From the NCBI GenBank assembly GCA_031274005.1, contig JAISQU010000157.1, forward strand, positions 1 to 49,262: a stretch of 49,262 nt of DNA. The letters are read 5' to 3'. The position numbers and the translations under genes were made by a program. The DNA is from Spirochaetales bacterium (GTDB taxonomy: Bacteria; Spirochaetota; Spirochaetia; DTKZ01). The notes below the pieces were generated by a model. The model did not search any database, had not been told where the DNA came from, and worked only from the letters and a program-made list of their open reading frames with translations. Below, piece by piece: positions 40,119 to 48,863 of the stretch (position 1 is the first letter of the stretch; each line of letters opens with the position of its first letter).

Positions 40119-41966
40119 TTACTGCCGCTCCCCCGTGCCGTACACACCGCCGGCTTTCCGCAGATATTTCCTGAGCATATCCAGTACCGCATCGAAGTCC
40201 AGCGGTTTGCTCAGATGGCCGCTCATACCCGCCTCCAGGCAGCGCTCTACATCCTCATGGAACGCGTTGGCGGTCACCGCTACAATCGGGACAACCCTGG
40301 CGCGGGGATTGTTCAGAGCGCGGATACGGCGGGCGGCCTCGTACCCGTCCATCTCGGGCATCTGGATATCCATAAGGATCATGCTGTATTTTTCAGGATT
40401 TTCGCGGTATAGGTTTAACGCCTGCGCGCCGTTTTCCGCACAGTCAATCTTTACTCCGGTGGGCGAGAGAATCTCCATAACAATCTCGCGGTTTATCTCT
40501 ACGTCCTCAGCCAGCAGGATACAGTGTCCCGCAAAATCATCCGGCGGCTGCGCGTTGTCCGTGTCTCCGCCGCTTTGCTCGTCCGGGACCGGGCCGCGCC
40601 TGAGCCGCAGGGTGAAAGAGAAGGCTGATCCTTTACCCGCAGAAGACTTAACCGATATAGAGCCTCCCATCATCTCCACAATGCGCCTGGAAATCGAGAG
40701 CCCCAGCCCCGTTCCCCCGTATTTGCGCGCCCTGCCGCTTTCGGCCTGCTGGAAGGGCGTAAAAAGCCGCGCCTGCTGTTCCGCGCTCATGCCTATACCG
40801 TTGTCCGTCACAACGCCCTCTATGGTGCATAGACCGTCTTCCTCGCCCAAAAAACGCATTTCCAGGCCGATGGAGCCGCCTTCAGGCGTGAACTTCACCG
40901 CATTGGAGAGCAGGTTGGTAATTACCTGCGCCAGCCGCAGAGAGTCGCCGTCAAGCCGGCGCGGGATATGGGGGTCGATATTCACGGTTAAGGTCAGGTG
41001 TTTTTCTTCGGCCCTGAAGCGGATGATATTTATGACGCCCTGAATCGCTTCTTCAAAGACGAACACCGTTTCGGACAACTCGAATTTGTTCGCCTCGATC
41101 TTGCTCATATCCAGAATATCGTTTATAAGCTGCAGGAGATATGCCGAGGCAATCTCAATCTTTTCAAAGGCATGGTCCTTCTTCTCAACCCCGGGAGCGC
41201 TTTTGCCGATGGCAGTCATGCCGATTATGGCGTTGAGGGGCGTCCGCATCTCATGGGACATATTGGACAGAAATTCACTCTTGGTAATGTTTTCCCTGTC
41301 CGCCCGTATCTTGCCGCTGCCCAGCCGGATAACAACAAGCCCCATGAACACGATTATTACGGTGCTCACCGTGATGACGGCGAGGTAGTTCCTCATTATT
41401 GCGTCATACTGGTCAATGGAAATGTCCACGCCGGCCAGTCCGATAAACTCCCCGGCGCCGGTGTCGAACACAGGCGCGTAGGCCGACAGCAGGGTACCCC
41501 ATTGGGTGGTAACAAAATCGCCGATAACCGCGCTCTGCGTCTCATAAGCCTGCCTCCGCGTCTCGGTAAAGGGCTCAACAGTACCCGGCGGAGAATACAA
41601 TGCCGTGCCCTCCTTTTCGCCGATGAGCGGATACATTACCTCGTTTTCCGAAAAGCGGACCTCCATGGTTATAAAGGTAGCGTTATCTTTGTTGGCGTCG
41701 TGGATTTTCTCTATCAGCTTCTTGGTCCGGATATAGTAATCGCTCGTTGTGTCCAGCGTTCTGATAAAATCCCGGTACTCCCCGGAGTGTTCCTCCAGCA
41801 GCGCCGCTACGGTGGTGGCAATTCCGAGGCATCTGCTGCCCAACTGCTGTTTCACGATTCGCGCGGAGACGGAGTAAAGAACGCTGCCCAACGCGATTGC
41901 CATACAAATCAGAAAAGATACAGCATAGATGTAAGTTTGGACAGACTCAATCTTTTTTACAGCCAT
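40119..41966 (-). CDS. Hybrid sensor histidine kinase
   Basis: A 615-residue hybrid kinase: membrane segment about 12-33, extracytoplasmic sensor (about 35-190, Cache-like VFDTGAGEFIGLAGVDIS), second membrane segment about 192-213, dimerisation domain with MSHEMRTPLNAII, HATPase (NLLSNAVKFT, DNGIGM, YGGTGLGLSIS) and a C-terminal receiver (LLAEDVEINREIV, LMDIQMPEMDGYEA, AVTANAF, LSKPL). No output domain follows the receiver, so a phosphotransfer partner elsewhere is needed. It starts 18 nt after the symporter gene with AAGGAGG, so the two are cotranscribed. Confidence 0.93.
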   Translation of the reverse strand: MAVKKIESVQTYIYAVSFLICMAIALGSVLYSVSARIVKQQLGSRCLGIATTVAALLEEHSGEYRDFIRTLDTTSDYYIRTKKLIEKIHDANKDNATFITMEVRFSENEVMYPLIGEKEGTALYSPPGTVEPFTETRRQAYETQSAVIGDFVTTQWGTLLSAYAPVFDTGAGEFIGLAGVDISIDQYDAIMRNYLAVITVSTVIIVFMGLVVIRLGSGKIRADRENITKSEFLSNMSHEMRTPLNAIIGMTAIGKSAPGVEKKDHAFEKIEIASAYLLQLINDILDMSKIEANKFELSETVFVFEEAIQGVINIIRFRAEEKHLTLTVNIDPHIPRRLDGDSLRLAQVITNLLSNAVKFTPEGGSIGLEMRFLGEEDGLCTIEGVVTDNGIGMSAEQQARLFTPFQQAESGRARKYGGTGLGLSISRRIVEMMGGSISVKSSAGKGSAFSFTLRLRRGPVPDEQSGGDTDNAQPPDDFAGHCILLAEDVEINREIVMEILSPTGVKIDCAENGAQALNLYRENPEKYSMILMDIQMPEMDGYEAARRIRALNNPRARVVPIVAVTANAFHEDVERCLEAGMSGHLSKPLDFDAVLDMLRKYLRKAGGVYGTGERQ

Positions 41967-41984
41967 ATTTTCCTCCTTGCCGGT

Positions 41985-43505
41985 CTATTCTTCGAAGAGC
42001 GGGGGCGCGGCGGCAAGTTCAAACTCGCGCTGAATTTCCCCGGAAGGCGGCCGCGTTGCCATGCTTGTCACATAGATACAAAAAAGGGACATACAGAAAC
42101 CCGGGCCCAGGGAATAGATACCCGTGGCTTCCCCCGGATTCATCCAGCCCCCCGCCGCCCGGACAAGGGGGATATAATCCCAGATAATCACCGTAAGCCC
42201 CCCCGCAAGAATTCCCGCAACAGCGCCGGACCGGGTCAGCCGCCTCCAGTAGAGGGAGAGGAGGATGAGCGCGCCGAAGCATGAACCGAAGCCGGACCAG
42301 GCGTTGGAAGCGAGGAAACTCAGGGCGGAAGATTGATCACTGGCGATGACATAGGCGAGGAAGGAAACCGCCACAACGGAAAGCCTGCTGAGCCGGAGAA
42401 CGTGTTTTAGTTCTCCTTTATTCTGAACCAGCGTCCCGTGAATATCGTTGAGGAGTACCGACGCGGTCATGATAAGCTGGGAATCGGCGGTGGACATGAC
42501 GGCGGAGCAGATGCCGCAGAAAAAGATACCCCCAAGAAGCGGGATGGGCAGCAGGGCGCCGGCGCCGGTGAACATTTTCTGAATCATCAGGATAAAAACC
42601 TTCTCCGGGTCCGGCGCCACCGGAAACATGGCTGCGCCGATTATGCCGATAATTACCACGGCGCCCATGGTAAGGACAGTAGCGGCGCCGGCGATAAGCG
42701 CGGCGCGGTTAATGGCTCTTTCATTTTTTGCTGCCATAAACCGTATCAAAATATGGGGCAAACCAAAATACCCCAGCCCGTAGGTCAGTCCCGATATGAT
42801 CGAAACCGCGAGACTGCCCGGTTTGTCCTGCGGTATGGCGGGTAAAAAAGGCGAAGGCAGTTCTGAAACAACCTTGGTGACGCCGCCCAGGAGGGCGACG
42901 GCGATAATAGGGACTCCGATTACGGTAATAAGCAGTAATATGCCCTGAACAAGATCGGTCCAGCACACCGCCTGGAATCCGCCAAGGGAGGTATATATCA
43001 CGATCACCAGAACGCCCGCGAGAAGGGCAAGGTGGTAATCCATGCCGAAAATAAAGGAAAAAAAGGTCCCGCAGGCGACAAAACCCGATGCGGTATACAG
43101 TGTAAAAAAGAAGAGGATAAAAAAGGCTGAAATAATCCGCAGCGTATGGGAGGAATCCCGGAAGCGGCTTTCAAGGTATTCAGGAATGGTGATGGAGTCT
43201 TTTGCGGTCAGGGAATAACGGCGCAGCCGCCTGGCAACCAGGAGCCAGTTCAGTACGCTTCCCAGGGCAAATCCCACCGCCATCCATATCCGGCCGGTTC
43301 CGTAAGCATAAAACGCGCCCACAAGCCCCATGACGAGCCAGCCCGACATATCGCTGGCATAGGTTGAAAGAGCCGCCACCCAGCAGCCAAGCCGCCTGCC
43401 GCCGATAAAAAAATCCGCAGGGCTAGCCGTTTTTTTGAAAAAAAGCCATCCAATAACCAGCATTGCCGTTATATACAGTACCAGAACCGGAAGTATCCAC
43501 GCCAT
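41985..43505 (-). CDS. putP: Sodium:solute symporter (PutP-type)
   Basis: A 506-residue SSS-family transporter with about 13 membrane segments. Family motifs include DFFIGGRRLGCWVAALSTYASDMSGW near residue 30 and GLPHILIRFMAAKNE near 230, close to sodium/proline symporters. Proline is the likely but unproven substrate. AAGGCGG precedes the ATG. About 150 nt upstream lies a 20-nt homopolymer tract, and the hybrid kinase follows in the same operon. Confidence 0.92.
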   Translation of the reverse strand: MAWILPVLVLYITAMLVIGWLFFKKTASPADFFIGGRRLGCWVAALSTYASDMSGWLVMGLVGAFYAYGTGRIWMAVGFALGSVLNWLLVARRLRRYSLTAKDSITIPEYLESRFRDSSHTLRIISAFFILFFFTLYTASGFVACGTFFSFIFGMDYHLALLAGVLVIVIYTSLGGFQAVCWTDLVQGILLLITVIGVPIIAVALLGGVTKVVSELPSPFLPAIPQDKPGSLAVSIISGLTYGLGYFGLPHILIRFMAAKNERAINRAALIAGAATVLTMGAVVIIGIIGAAMFPVAPDPEKVFILMIQKMFTGAGALLPIPLLGGIFFCGICSAVMSTADSQLIMTASVLLNDIHGTLVQNKGELKHVLRLSRLSVVAVSFLAYVIASDQSSALSFLASNAWSGFGSCFGALILLSLYWRRLTRSGAVAGILAGGLTVIIWDYIPLVRAAGGWMNPGEATGIYSLGPGFCMSLFCIYVTSMATRPPSGEIQREFELAAAPPLFEE

Positions 43506-43641
43506 ATCCGCCTTCTTTTCCGCTTTTATTCGTATTGAGGTTTAATGCCCCTCCCGTTCGTCCCGGCGGTTATCAATTCCTGACAGCCTGTTAAGCATAC
43601 CCGGAATTTCGGACCAAGTTAGCGCTTGAGGCGGGATTGCC

Positions 43642-43679
43642 GATTTTCCGGAAAATCCTGGGGGGGGGGGGGGGGGGGG
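43642..43679. repeat. 16-bp palindrome and G20 homopolymer
   Basis: GATTTTCCGGAAAATC (43642-43657) is a perfect palindrome; two nt later a run of 20 G follows (43660-43679). Runs this long are prone to slippage, so length may vary between cells or be a read error. Confidence 0.85.
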
Positions 43680-43839
43680 TAAATGCTTACAGCATAAGGA
43701 CTTACTTTCGGTCAAGCGGCCGACTTTTCGGCTGAGAGAATCAAATATGATATACCCGCAACCTCTTTGTATCATATAATTACACCAAATTTCATTATCT
43801 TGCATCCCCTCAAAAATGTCAATGCAGCGCGAAGGGCCC

Positions 43840-44250
43840 GGGCGCACCAATTTTTTCCGTGCAAAATCACCGGAAGCCCTTGGGCCGTGCCCTCGGATTG
43901 CCGGGCCGTGAAAGTGAAGAGGCCGAAGACGGCCCCAAATTTCGGTAAGCCCGAAATTTGTTATAGGTGATTTCGGGCAAAATCGCGCTCCGTCTTGGCT
44001 ATACGCAGGGAATCTGCAGAGCAGATTCCCTGGCCCGGTGTTCAACAATCCGCGCCAGGGATTGCAGCATGCCCAAGTAAACGCACGCGAAAGCGTGGTT
44101 GTGCCAGAAGAGACCCTAAAGAGCCCCGGCGTATTCCGTGTGTGCGATAGCACACCTACAATCATACCTATCGGAACAAAGCGCCGGAGGTGCTGTATAC
44201 AAATGTTATGGGCCGAGCAAAAAAGGCGCGCGGAAAAAATTGGCGCGCCC
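43840..44250. repeat. Inverted-repeat-bounded segment
   Basis: GGGCGCACCAATTTTTTCCG (from 43840) and its inverted copy (44228-44250) match at 21 of 23 positions and bound 411 bp without coding capacity. It may be a non-autonomous mobile element; no target duplication was found. Confidence 0.5.
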
Positions 44251-44262
44251 TTGTTCAGCCCG

Positions 44263-45039
44263 TCATTCCCGCGCACGCGTGAGCGTGTTTAAGGATAAGT
44301 TCTCATTCGTTACTGTGTACAGGATTCCGTCCGCCTTTATCTGTATGTCCGCTTTTCCGCCGCTGTCCGGCCGGTAATAACGGTGATAGCCTTCGGCGAG
44401 GTAGCCGAAGTCGCAGACGCCTTCTTCATTTGTCCGCACAACGGAGGCAAGGGGATTGCGCGGCAGCCAGCTTCCCGCAGGCAGGCTCAGGCTGACAGGA
44501 TGGGCCGGCAGCAGTTTGATTCTGTCCGCCCGGAAAGACAGGCCCGCGAGGCTGCTCAGGATAAGCTCTTCGTCCAGGGCCCAGGGGTTTTCCGCGCCGC
44601 GCAGAACGGTTTCCCGGAAAAATCTGCCGGAGTTGAAAGCCTCCACAGGGTAACCCCGCTCCTTTAACCGAATAAGAAAGACCGCCGCGAAGCCTTTTTC
44701 CCAGCTCAGATGAAGGCTGCCTCCGCCGCAGTCATGGGGGTACAGACCCCCCGCAGGGAAAAAGAGGTCGTCCCTGCCGCCGAACATCATCGAACAGGCA
44801 ATGGCGGCGGGAGGTCCAGGGGGAATAAGGACGGATACCGATGTCTCGCCCGCGGCGGCATATATGGTCTTGACTGTTCCGTCCGCTTCGGAAAGGCTGA
44901 GTTTCCACGCGGGTGAGCCGAAGCCCTCCCGAACCGCGGCCGGAGGTTCAGGAAAAACAACGCGCACATCCTCGCCCACAAGCCGGTCCATACAGCCCGC
45001 GAGAAGCGGAATGAACAAACAGAAAAACAGGTGTTTCAT
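44263..45039 (-). CDS. Hypothetical lipoprotein
   Basis: A 258-residue protein with a lipoprotein signal (MKHLFFCLFIPLLAGC; lipobox LAGC, C16). The body is rich in beta-type segments with no recognised domain. The last few codons (LTRARE, stop) lie in a palindromic repeat (GCGCACGCGTGAGCGTG), so the C-terminus was probably set by insertion of that repeat. It lies 26 nt downstream of the DUF4416 gene and may be cotranscribed. Confidence 0.75.
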   Translation of the reverse strand: MKHLFFCLFIPLLAGCMDRLVGEDVRVVFPEPPAAVREGFGSPAWKLSLSEADGTVKTIYAAAGETSVSVLIPPGPPAAIACSMMFGGRDDLFFPAGGLYPHDCGGGSLHLSWEKGFAAVFLIRLKERGYPVEAFNSGRFFRETVLRGAENPWALDEELILSSLAGLSFRADRIKLLPAHPVSLSLPAGSWLPRNPLASVVRTNEEGVCDFGYLAEGYHRYYRPDSGGKADIQIKADGILYTVTNENLSLNTLTRARE

Positions 45040-45065
45040 ACCTATTAATTACAGGAAAAAAAGCC

Positions 45066-45596
45066 TCAGCGCTTCAATTTTTCTTTATAAATCTCACGAA
45101 TTTCTTTTAAAATGTCACGATATTCCCGCGTAGCATAATCAGGATAAGTCCAGGGTAAAACCTGAAAATCCTTTTGCGTGAACCGGAGGGTCAGTTCGGC
45201 GTAAATACCTTTTGCCAGGGGAATCCGGTGGGAGTTGTCCTTTGTTGTGGCAAGGATAAAGCGGCTTAAGGAAAGAAGGCCGGGGTCAAGGTTGACCGTG
45301 CGCCCCGCCGGGGGCGCGGCGCGATACCCCTCTTCGATTGCATTTGTCATGATCTTGATGTCCGCAAGAAGATCAGGCTGAACAGCGTTTGCGAACCCCA
45401 TAAAGCAGCGGGAAATACTGTCTCCCATCTCCTGTTTGTAATAATCGGTAAAGGTAAAGGCAAGCGCGGGACTCTGGTAATCCGCGGGACCAAAGGCCGC
45501 CTCAAGGCGGGGCTTCAGCGAAGCCGGCGGAGCGCTGCCCGCAAAAAGAATGCCCATAACCAGTTTCCATGGTGTAAATGCTGCTATATGCCCCAC
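45066..45596 (-). CDS. DUF4416 family protein
   Basis: A 176-residue protein with the DUF4416 pattern: KLVMGILFAGS near the start, FGPADYQSPALAFTFTDYYKQEMGDSISR, IKIMTNAIEEGY, NLDPGLLSLSRFILATTKDNSHRIPL, and PWTYPDYATREYRDILKEIREIY. Function unknown. The start is GTG at 45596, with AGGA about 8 nt upstream. It is divergent from the next gene, sharing a 51-nt control region. Confidence 0.85.
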   Translation of the reverse strand: MGHIAAFTPWKLVMGILFAGSAPPASLKPRLEAAFGPADYQSPALAFTFTDYYKQEMGDSISRCFMGFANAVQPDLLADIKIMTNAIEEGYRAAPPAGRTVNLDPGLLSLSRFILATTKDNSHRIPLAKGIYAELTLRFTQKDFQVLPWTYPDYATREYRDILKEIREIYKEKLKR

Positions 45597-45609
45597 ACGT
45601 ATTATCCTG

Positions 45610-45638
45610 TTGTTAATTTCCCGATTTTTGCCGATAAT
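45610..45638 (+). promoter_or_regulatory. Promoter of the conserved coiled protein gene
   Basis: TTGTTA (45610-45615), a 17-nt spacer and GATAAT (45633-45638), 9 nt before the ATG at 45648. There is no Shine-Dalgarno, so the mRNA would have a leader of only 2-3 nt. Confidence 0.5.
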
Positions 45639-45647
45639 AACACAAAA

Positions 45648-47054
45648 ATGGAAGAAAAGGAATTGTCAACACAACTTGAAGACACATTTGTCCGCTTTCA
45701 GGATAATCTTGACGCGGTTGTTCTTCCCAAGTTCAAGGAAGACCTCCGGCTTATTTACTCGGCCTATAAGACCGTGCACAGCATTCTTCTAAAAAAGGGT
45801 TTTATCCATGAAGACCCGTACAAAAGCGAGACAAAACTTTCGGAGATAACCCTTCCGGCAACTACGGGTTTCACCGATTCAGAAAAAATTGACCAAATGA
45901 GCATACGGCTTTCTTCCTACGAGGTACAGCTTGATTTTCTTTTGAATTATTATCAGTTCAGCATGGAGTTTCTGGATATTCCCCGGATACGCCTTGTCGC
46001 GGGACTTCTGCGTTATATAAGCTGGGACCAGTTGGGCCCCTCTGCGCAGGATCCTGTAACCAAGGCTCTGGCGGAGCTTATCACAAAGGCAAAAACCGGC
46101 GCCGACGCGCTTTCGGTCGGGCTTATGAACGACTCCCTTGAACAAATACGGAAAACCATTCCCGCCTGTTTTAAGCCCCTCAAAGACATAACGGATTTCA
46201 GCAGGGAACTCTACAAAATAGAAATGCGGGCAAAGGTGTTTTCCGGCCTCTCCATTAAATCCGGAAGCCCGGTCAACAAGGAAGATCTCATCAGGCAGGT
46301 AAAAAAGGCTTTCCCTTCCGCCATGTCGGGCAAACCTTTTTACCCTGAGCTGGCGGGAGAAGTTATTGACGAGGACTACGGACCGGGGGGGGCGGAACTC
46401 AAAGAAACCATTGTCCGGCGCTTCACAATAGAGGCAAGCAAACCCAAGGTCGTGCGGCAGGCCGTTTCCTTTACCGGGATGCTGCTGGACTCCATACGCA
46501 CCATGGCTTCGGCAGCCCGCTATCTTGAAGACGCCGTCAGGAAACTTGTCGAGAATAATACCCTCATGCAGAACAAAAAAGCAACGGGCTTTATGGAAAA
46601 GTTCAAACAGTGGTTCTCCCAGCTTTCCAGCAAACCGGAGGCGGACGCATCATACGAGCTGGAATATTTTGACAGCGCTACATCAACGACAAAACGTGAA
46701 AAAATCCAGTTTGAGAGCTTCATTACGGATGTTCAAAAACATGTGAGGGTTTTTAACGGCCTCACTGTCAGGGGCGGCGTCATGTACAACCGCATGGAAA
46801 AGGCCGACGAGAATACGCTTTTCTCTTTTCTGGAAAAACAAACGGGAGAGCTTTCCCTTATGTACCGCCGCCTTCAGGGGCTGGACACCTTTTTTAAGAA
46901 CGAAATCCCCCGCGAGCAGAAAGAAGATCTGCGCGGCATTAAAATTGAACTTACCGCCATCAAGAACAGCATGGCGCGCGCAACCCAGAAAAAGCACGAA
47001 TACATCGCGCGCAAGGAAGAATCCGAACAGATGAAAAAACTGGGTATTAAATGA
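45648..47054 (+). CDS. Conserved hypothetical protein, helical
   Basis: A 468-residue cytoplasmic protein with mostly helical, charged segments; the last 70 residues (EIPREQKEDLRGIKIELTAIKNSMARATQKKHEYIARKEESEQMKK) look coiled-coil. No known domain was recognised. An in-frame ATG at 45588 is less likely because it overlaps the divergent gene's start; 45648 fits the promoter. Its stop codon TGA is the first base triplet of the inverted repeat of a palindromic element (47052-47222). Confidence 0.75.
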   Translation: MEEKELSTQLEDTFVRFQDNLDAVVLPKFKEDLRLIYSAYKTVHSILLKKGFIHEDPYKSETKLSEITLPATTGFTDSEKIDQMSIRLSSYEVQLDFLLNYYQFSMEFLDIPRIRLVAGLLRYISWDQLGPSAQDPVTKALAELITKAKTGADALSVGLMNDSLEQIRKTIPACFKPLKDITDFSRELYKIEMRAKVFSGLSIKSGSPVNKEDLIRQVKKAFPSAMSGKPFYPELAGEVIDEDYGPGGAELKETIVRRFTIEASKPKVVRQAVSFTGMLLDSIRTMASAARYLEDAVRKLVENNTLMQNKKATGFMEKFKQWFSQLSSKPEADASYELEYFDSATSTTKREKIQFESFITDVQKHVRVFNGLTVRGGVMYNRMEKADENTLFSFLEKQTGELSLMYRRLQGLDTFFKNEIPREQKEDLRGIKIELTAIKNSMARATQKKHEYIARKEESEQMKKLGIK

Positions 47055-47222
47055 GCCGGTTCCAAAATGAAACCATTTTTTGAAGCCCGTGGGGCGCAAT
47101 GGGATTGAAGGGGCGCGAAGCGGCCGCGCCAGCGGCGGAACCCCCGAAAAGCCCGGTTTTTTGCGGTTTCGCCGCAAAAAATGCGCACGAATGATTAGGG
47201 TTTTCATTTTGGAACCGGCTCA
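47052..47222. mobile_element. Palindromic element with terminal inverted repeats, copy 3
   Basis: Terminal arms 47052-47074 and 47199-47222 (starting TGAGCCGGTTCCAAAATG) match except for one missing A. Inside are GGGATTGAAG (47101-47110), GGAACCCCCGAAAAGCCCGG (47137-47156) and hairpin TTTTTTGCGG/CCGCAAAAAA. It belongs to the dispersed family also at 24258, 27329 and 49120. Confidence 0.75.
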
Positions 47223-47247
47223 AGTAAGTAGTATGAGGAGTGTCCAA

Positions 47248-47943
47248 ATGCGATTCTTCAGAATAATAGCGCCGGTATGCGCGGGAATTCTTGTCTGTTC
47301 CGCTTTTTGGGGATGCGCGGGCGGCCCGGCCCCGGTAGAAGAAACGCCTTCCCCTCCGGTGTCCGAATCAAAACCGGAACCCGAAGTTTCCCCGCAGATA
47401 GTCGACGGCGCTTCCGCGGCGCTTCCTGCGCAGCCGGCGGCTGATTCCGAATTTTCCCTGCAGCCAATTGACAGGAGAATAGTCTATCAGGTCATAGAAG
47501 GCGGGGACAGCCTGAAAAAACTCCAGTATTATATTTCGGAAACCGTCACCCTGGTACAGGAAAACGTCATGCGAAGTATAGAAATCAGGCAGGGCGCGGG
47601 GCTGCGGCGCGAGACCTCCGCGACCGGGCAAATAGTGATACAAAAGGAAACGCCCGGCGTTCTTGTTAACACCTTCTTTGATTCAGACAAACGCAGAATC
47701 CTTGCCGTTTCTTTTGATGAAACCAGCGATAGAAACACCTTGTTTTTTCGAGAAGACAACGTTTCGCGCCGGTTTGTCCTCATGTATGACGCAAAATCGT
47801 ATCTTACAGGCTACGGCGACCGGCAGTATCTGCTGAACTTTAACGGAGATGTTCCCCACCTGCTTATCCGTTTTAGCGAAGAAAAAACCAGCGTTCCCTC
47901 CGAGCGGGTAGTACGAGGCCGTTTCCTGAGCACGGAAAACTAA
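47248..47943 (+). CDS. Hypothetical lipoprotein with Pro/Glu-rich linker
   Basis: A 231-residue protein with a signal peptide (MRFFRIIAPVCAGILVCSAFWGC) and a relaxed spirochaete-type lipobox at C23, then a Pro/Glu/Ser-rich linker (about 27-65) and a beta-rich domain (VIEGGDSLKKLQYYISETVTL, QKETPGVLVNTF, LLNFNGDVPHLLIRF). The function is unknown. ATG 47248 is chosen over 47233 and earlier starts because GAGGAG lies 7 nt upstream; earlier codons run through the palindromic element. Confidence 0.75.
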   Translation: MRFFRIIAPVCAGILVCSAFWGCAGGPAPVEETPSPPVSESKPEPEVSPQIVDGASAALPAQPAADSEFSLQPIDRRIVYQVIEGGDSLKKLQYYISETVTLVQENVMRSIEIRQGAGLRRETSATGQIVIQKETPGVLVNTFFDSDKRRILAVSFDETSDRNTLFFREDNVSRRFVLMYDAKSYLTGYGDRQYLLNFNGDVPHLLIRFSEEKTSVPSERVVRGRFLSTEN

Positions 47944-47963
47944 CATACGCCTCCGGTTGCGCA

Positions 47964-47996
47964 GCCGCGCCTTTGGTTTGCGGCGGTTTGTTTTTT
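47964..47996 (+). terminator. Possible terminator after the lipoprotein gene
   Basis: Stem GCCGC/GCGGC (47964-47968, 47980-47984) followed by GG and TTTGTTTTTT. The stem is short and its loop long, so this is tentative. Confidence 0.45.
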
Positions 47997-48287
47997 CGCA
48001 TGTAGCGCGCCGGCGACATTCACCGCAATTTCCGCCCGCCTGCGGCGGGAGCGCCATCACGGAAATTGCGGAAGGGGCATAACTAACCCGGCAATTGCTG
48101 CGCAATTGCGTTGTATCAAGGAGCTTGTGTGAACAAACCTAAAGAGGCTTGGTGACTTTCTCCGCAATTTCCGGGGCGATTTCCCCCGCCGATGCGGGGG
48201 GAAATCGCCTCCGTGGGGCAGCCGAAAAATTGATACTTTTGCGCTCGGCAGCCTTATTGAGCCAGGACGGGATAGTCAGGGTTTTTT
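47997..48287. other. Gene-free region with nested inverted repeats
   Basis: Holds CCGCAATTTCCG/CGGAAATTGCGG (48023-48034, 48060-48071) with an inner CCCGCC/GGCGGG hairpin, a third CCGCAATTTCCG near 48162, GCAATTG repeats near 48095-48110, and a strong hairpin GGCGATTTCCCCC/GGGGGAAATCGCC (48175-48209). No gene is seen. Confidence 0.6.
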
Positions 48288-48748
48288 TTACCGGCTTTTC
48301 TTCGTAATCTGCCTTAAAATTTTCGGTATAGATATAAACAAGAGAAACAAATCCTTCGGCGGCTTATCGATCCGCGGTCTTCCCCGGAGCCGCTTCGGTC
48401 CAGGGGTTTTAGGTCGCTCTTTGCAGGGCCGGCCAACATGGAACTTCCGCACCTTTATCTTCGGCGTATGTCGGTCCAAATCCTCCGGCCTGAGGGCGAC
48501 TATCTCATCTTCATCGAAGGCATCCCGCTGGGTTTCATTCGCCTTTGGCGGCTTTATGTCACGAAAGGCATTGTGCCATTTTTCATGGGTAATTCCGTAT
48601 TCCCGAAACGCCATGCGGATAAACCTGATGATCTTCGTCACTGCCGGCATACTCTTTCAGGCAATCCGCAGATGGAATTGAGCGAAATCCGGAAGGTTTC
48701 CGCATCATTACGCCGTGGCGTAACAAAGGGTTTCGGGACACGGGGCAT
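48288..48748 (-). pseudogene. Degenerate tyrosine recombinase (phage-type integrase)
   Basis: From ATG 48748 (GGAG upstream) a frame reads MPRVPKPFVTPRRNDAET... and stops after 36 codons at 48638. A shifted frame continues VTKIIRFIRMAFREYG, then DEDEIVALRPEDLDRHTPKIKVR, where homologues have more sequence between DEDEIVAL and the RPEDLDWHTPKIKVR-type segment. The catalytic C-terminal boxes are missing. So the gene has a frameshift and at least one in-frame deletion. It lies beside tRNA-Lys, a common integration site. The identification is by recollection of spirochaete integrase sequences. Confidence 0.6.
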
Positions 48749-48863
48749 TGCCGCACTCCAAAACACGAAAAAATAATCGCACGATAAGCGCACGATTCCA
48801 CGCAGATTCGTTTTTGGAGCATAGGCCTGTACGGTAATTCCTTACAGTACAAACACTTAATTC

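Larger units (their letters stand above)
43506..44262. other. Gene-free repeat-rich region upstream of putP
   Basis: 757 nt with no credible gene. Contents: a perfect 16-bp palindrome (43642-43657), a G20 tract (43660-43679), stems CAAATTTCGG/CCGAAATTTG (43936-43960), CAGGGAATCTGC/GCAGATTCCCTG (44006-44032) and GGCGCGC/GCGCGCC (44225-44249), and a 20-mer at 44078-44097 that recurs inverted at 84-103. It looks like accumulated palindromic elements. Confidence 0.7.

Noticed and set aside
40107..40127. Hairpin GCGGCAG/CTGCCGC at the end of the hybrid kinase gene as a terminator.
   Set aside because: It overlaps the stop codon and no T run follows on either strand.
43542..44276. A 244-codon minus-strand open frame with a poly-proline run.
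   Set aside because: The prolines come from the G20 tract, the rest covers palindromic repeats, and no start signal or protein-like pattern is visible.
47080..47247. An N-terminal extension of the 47248 lipoprotein.
   Set aside because: It runs through the palindromic element; the signal peptide and Shine-Dalgarno support 47248.
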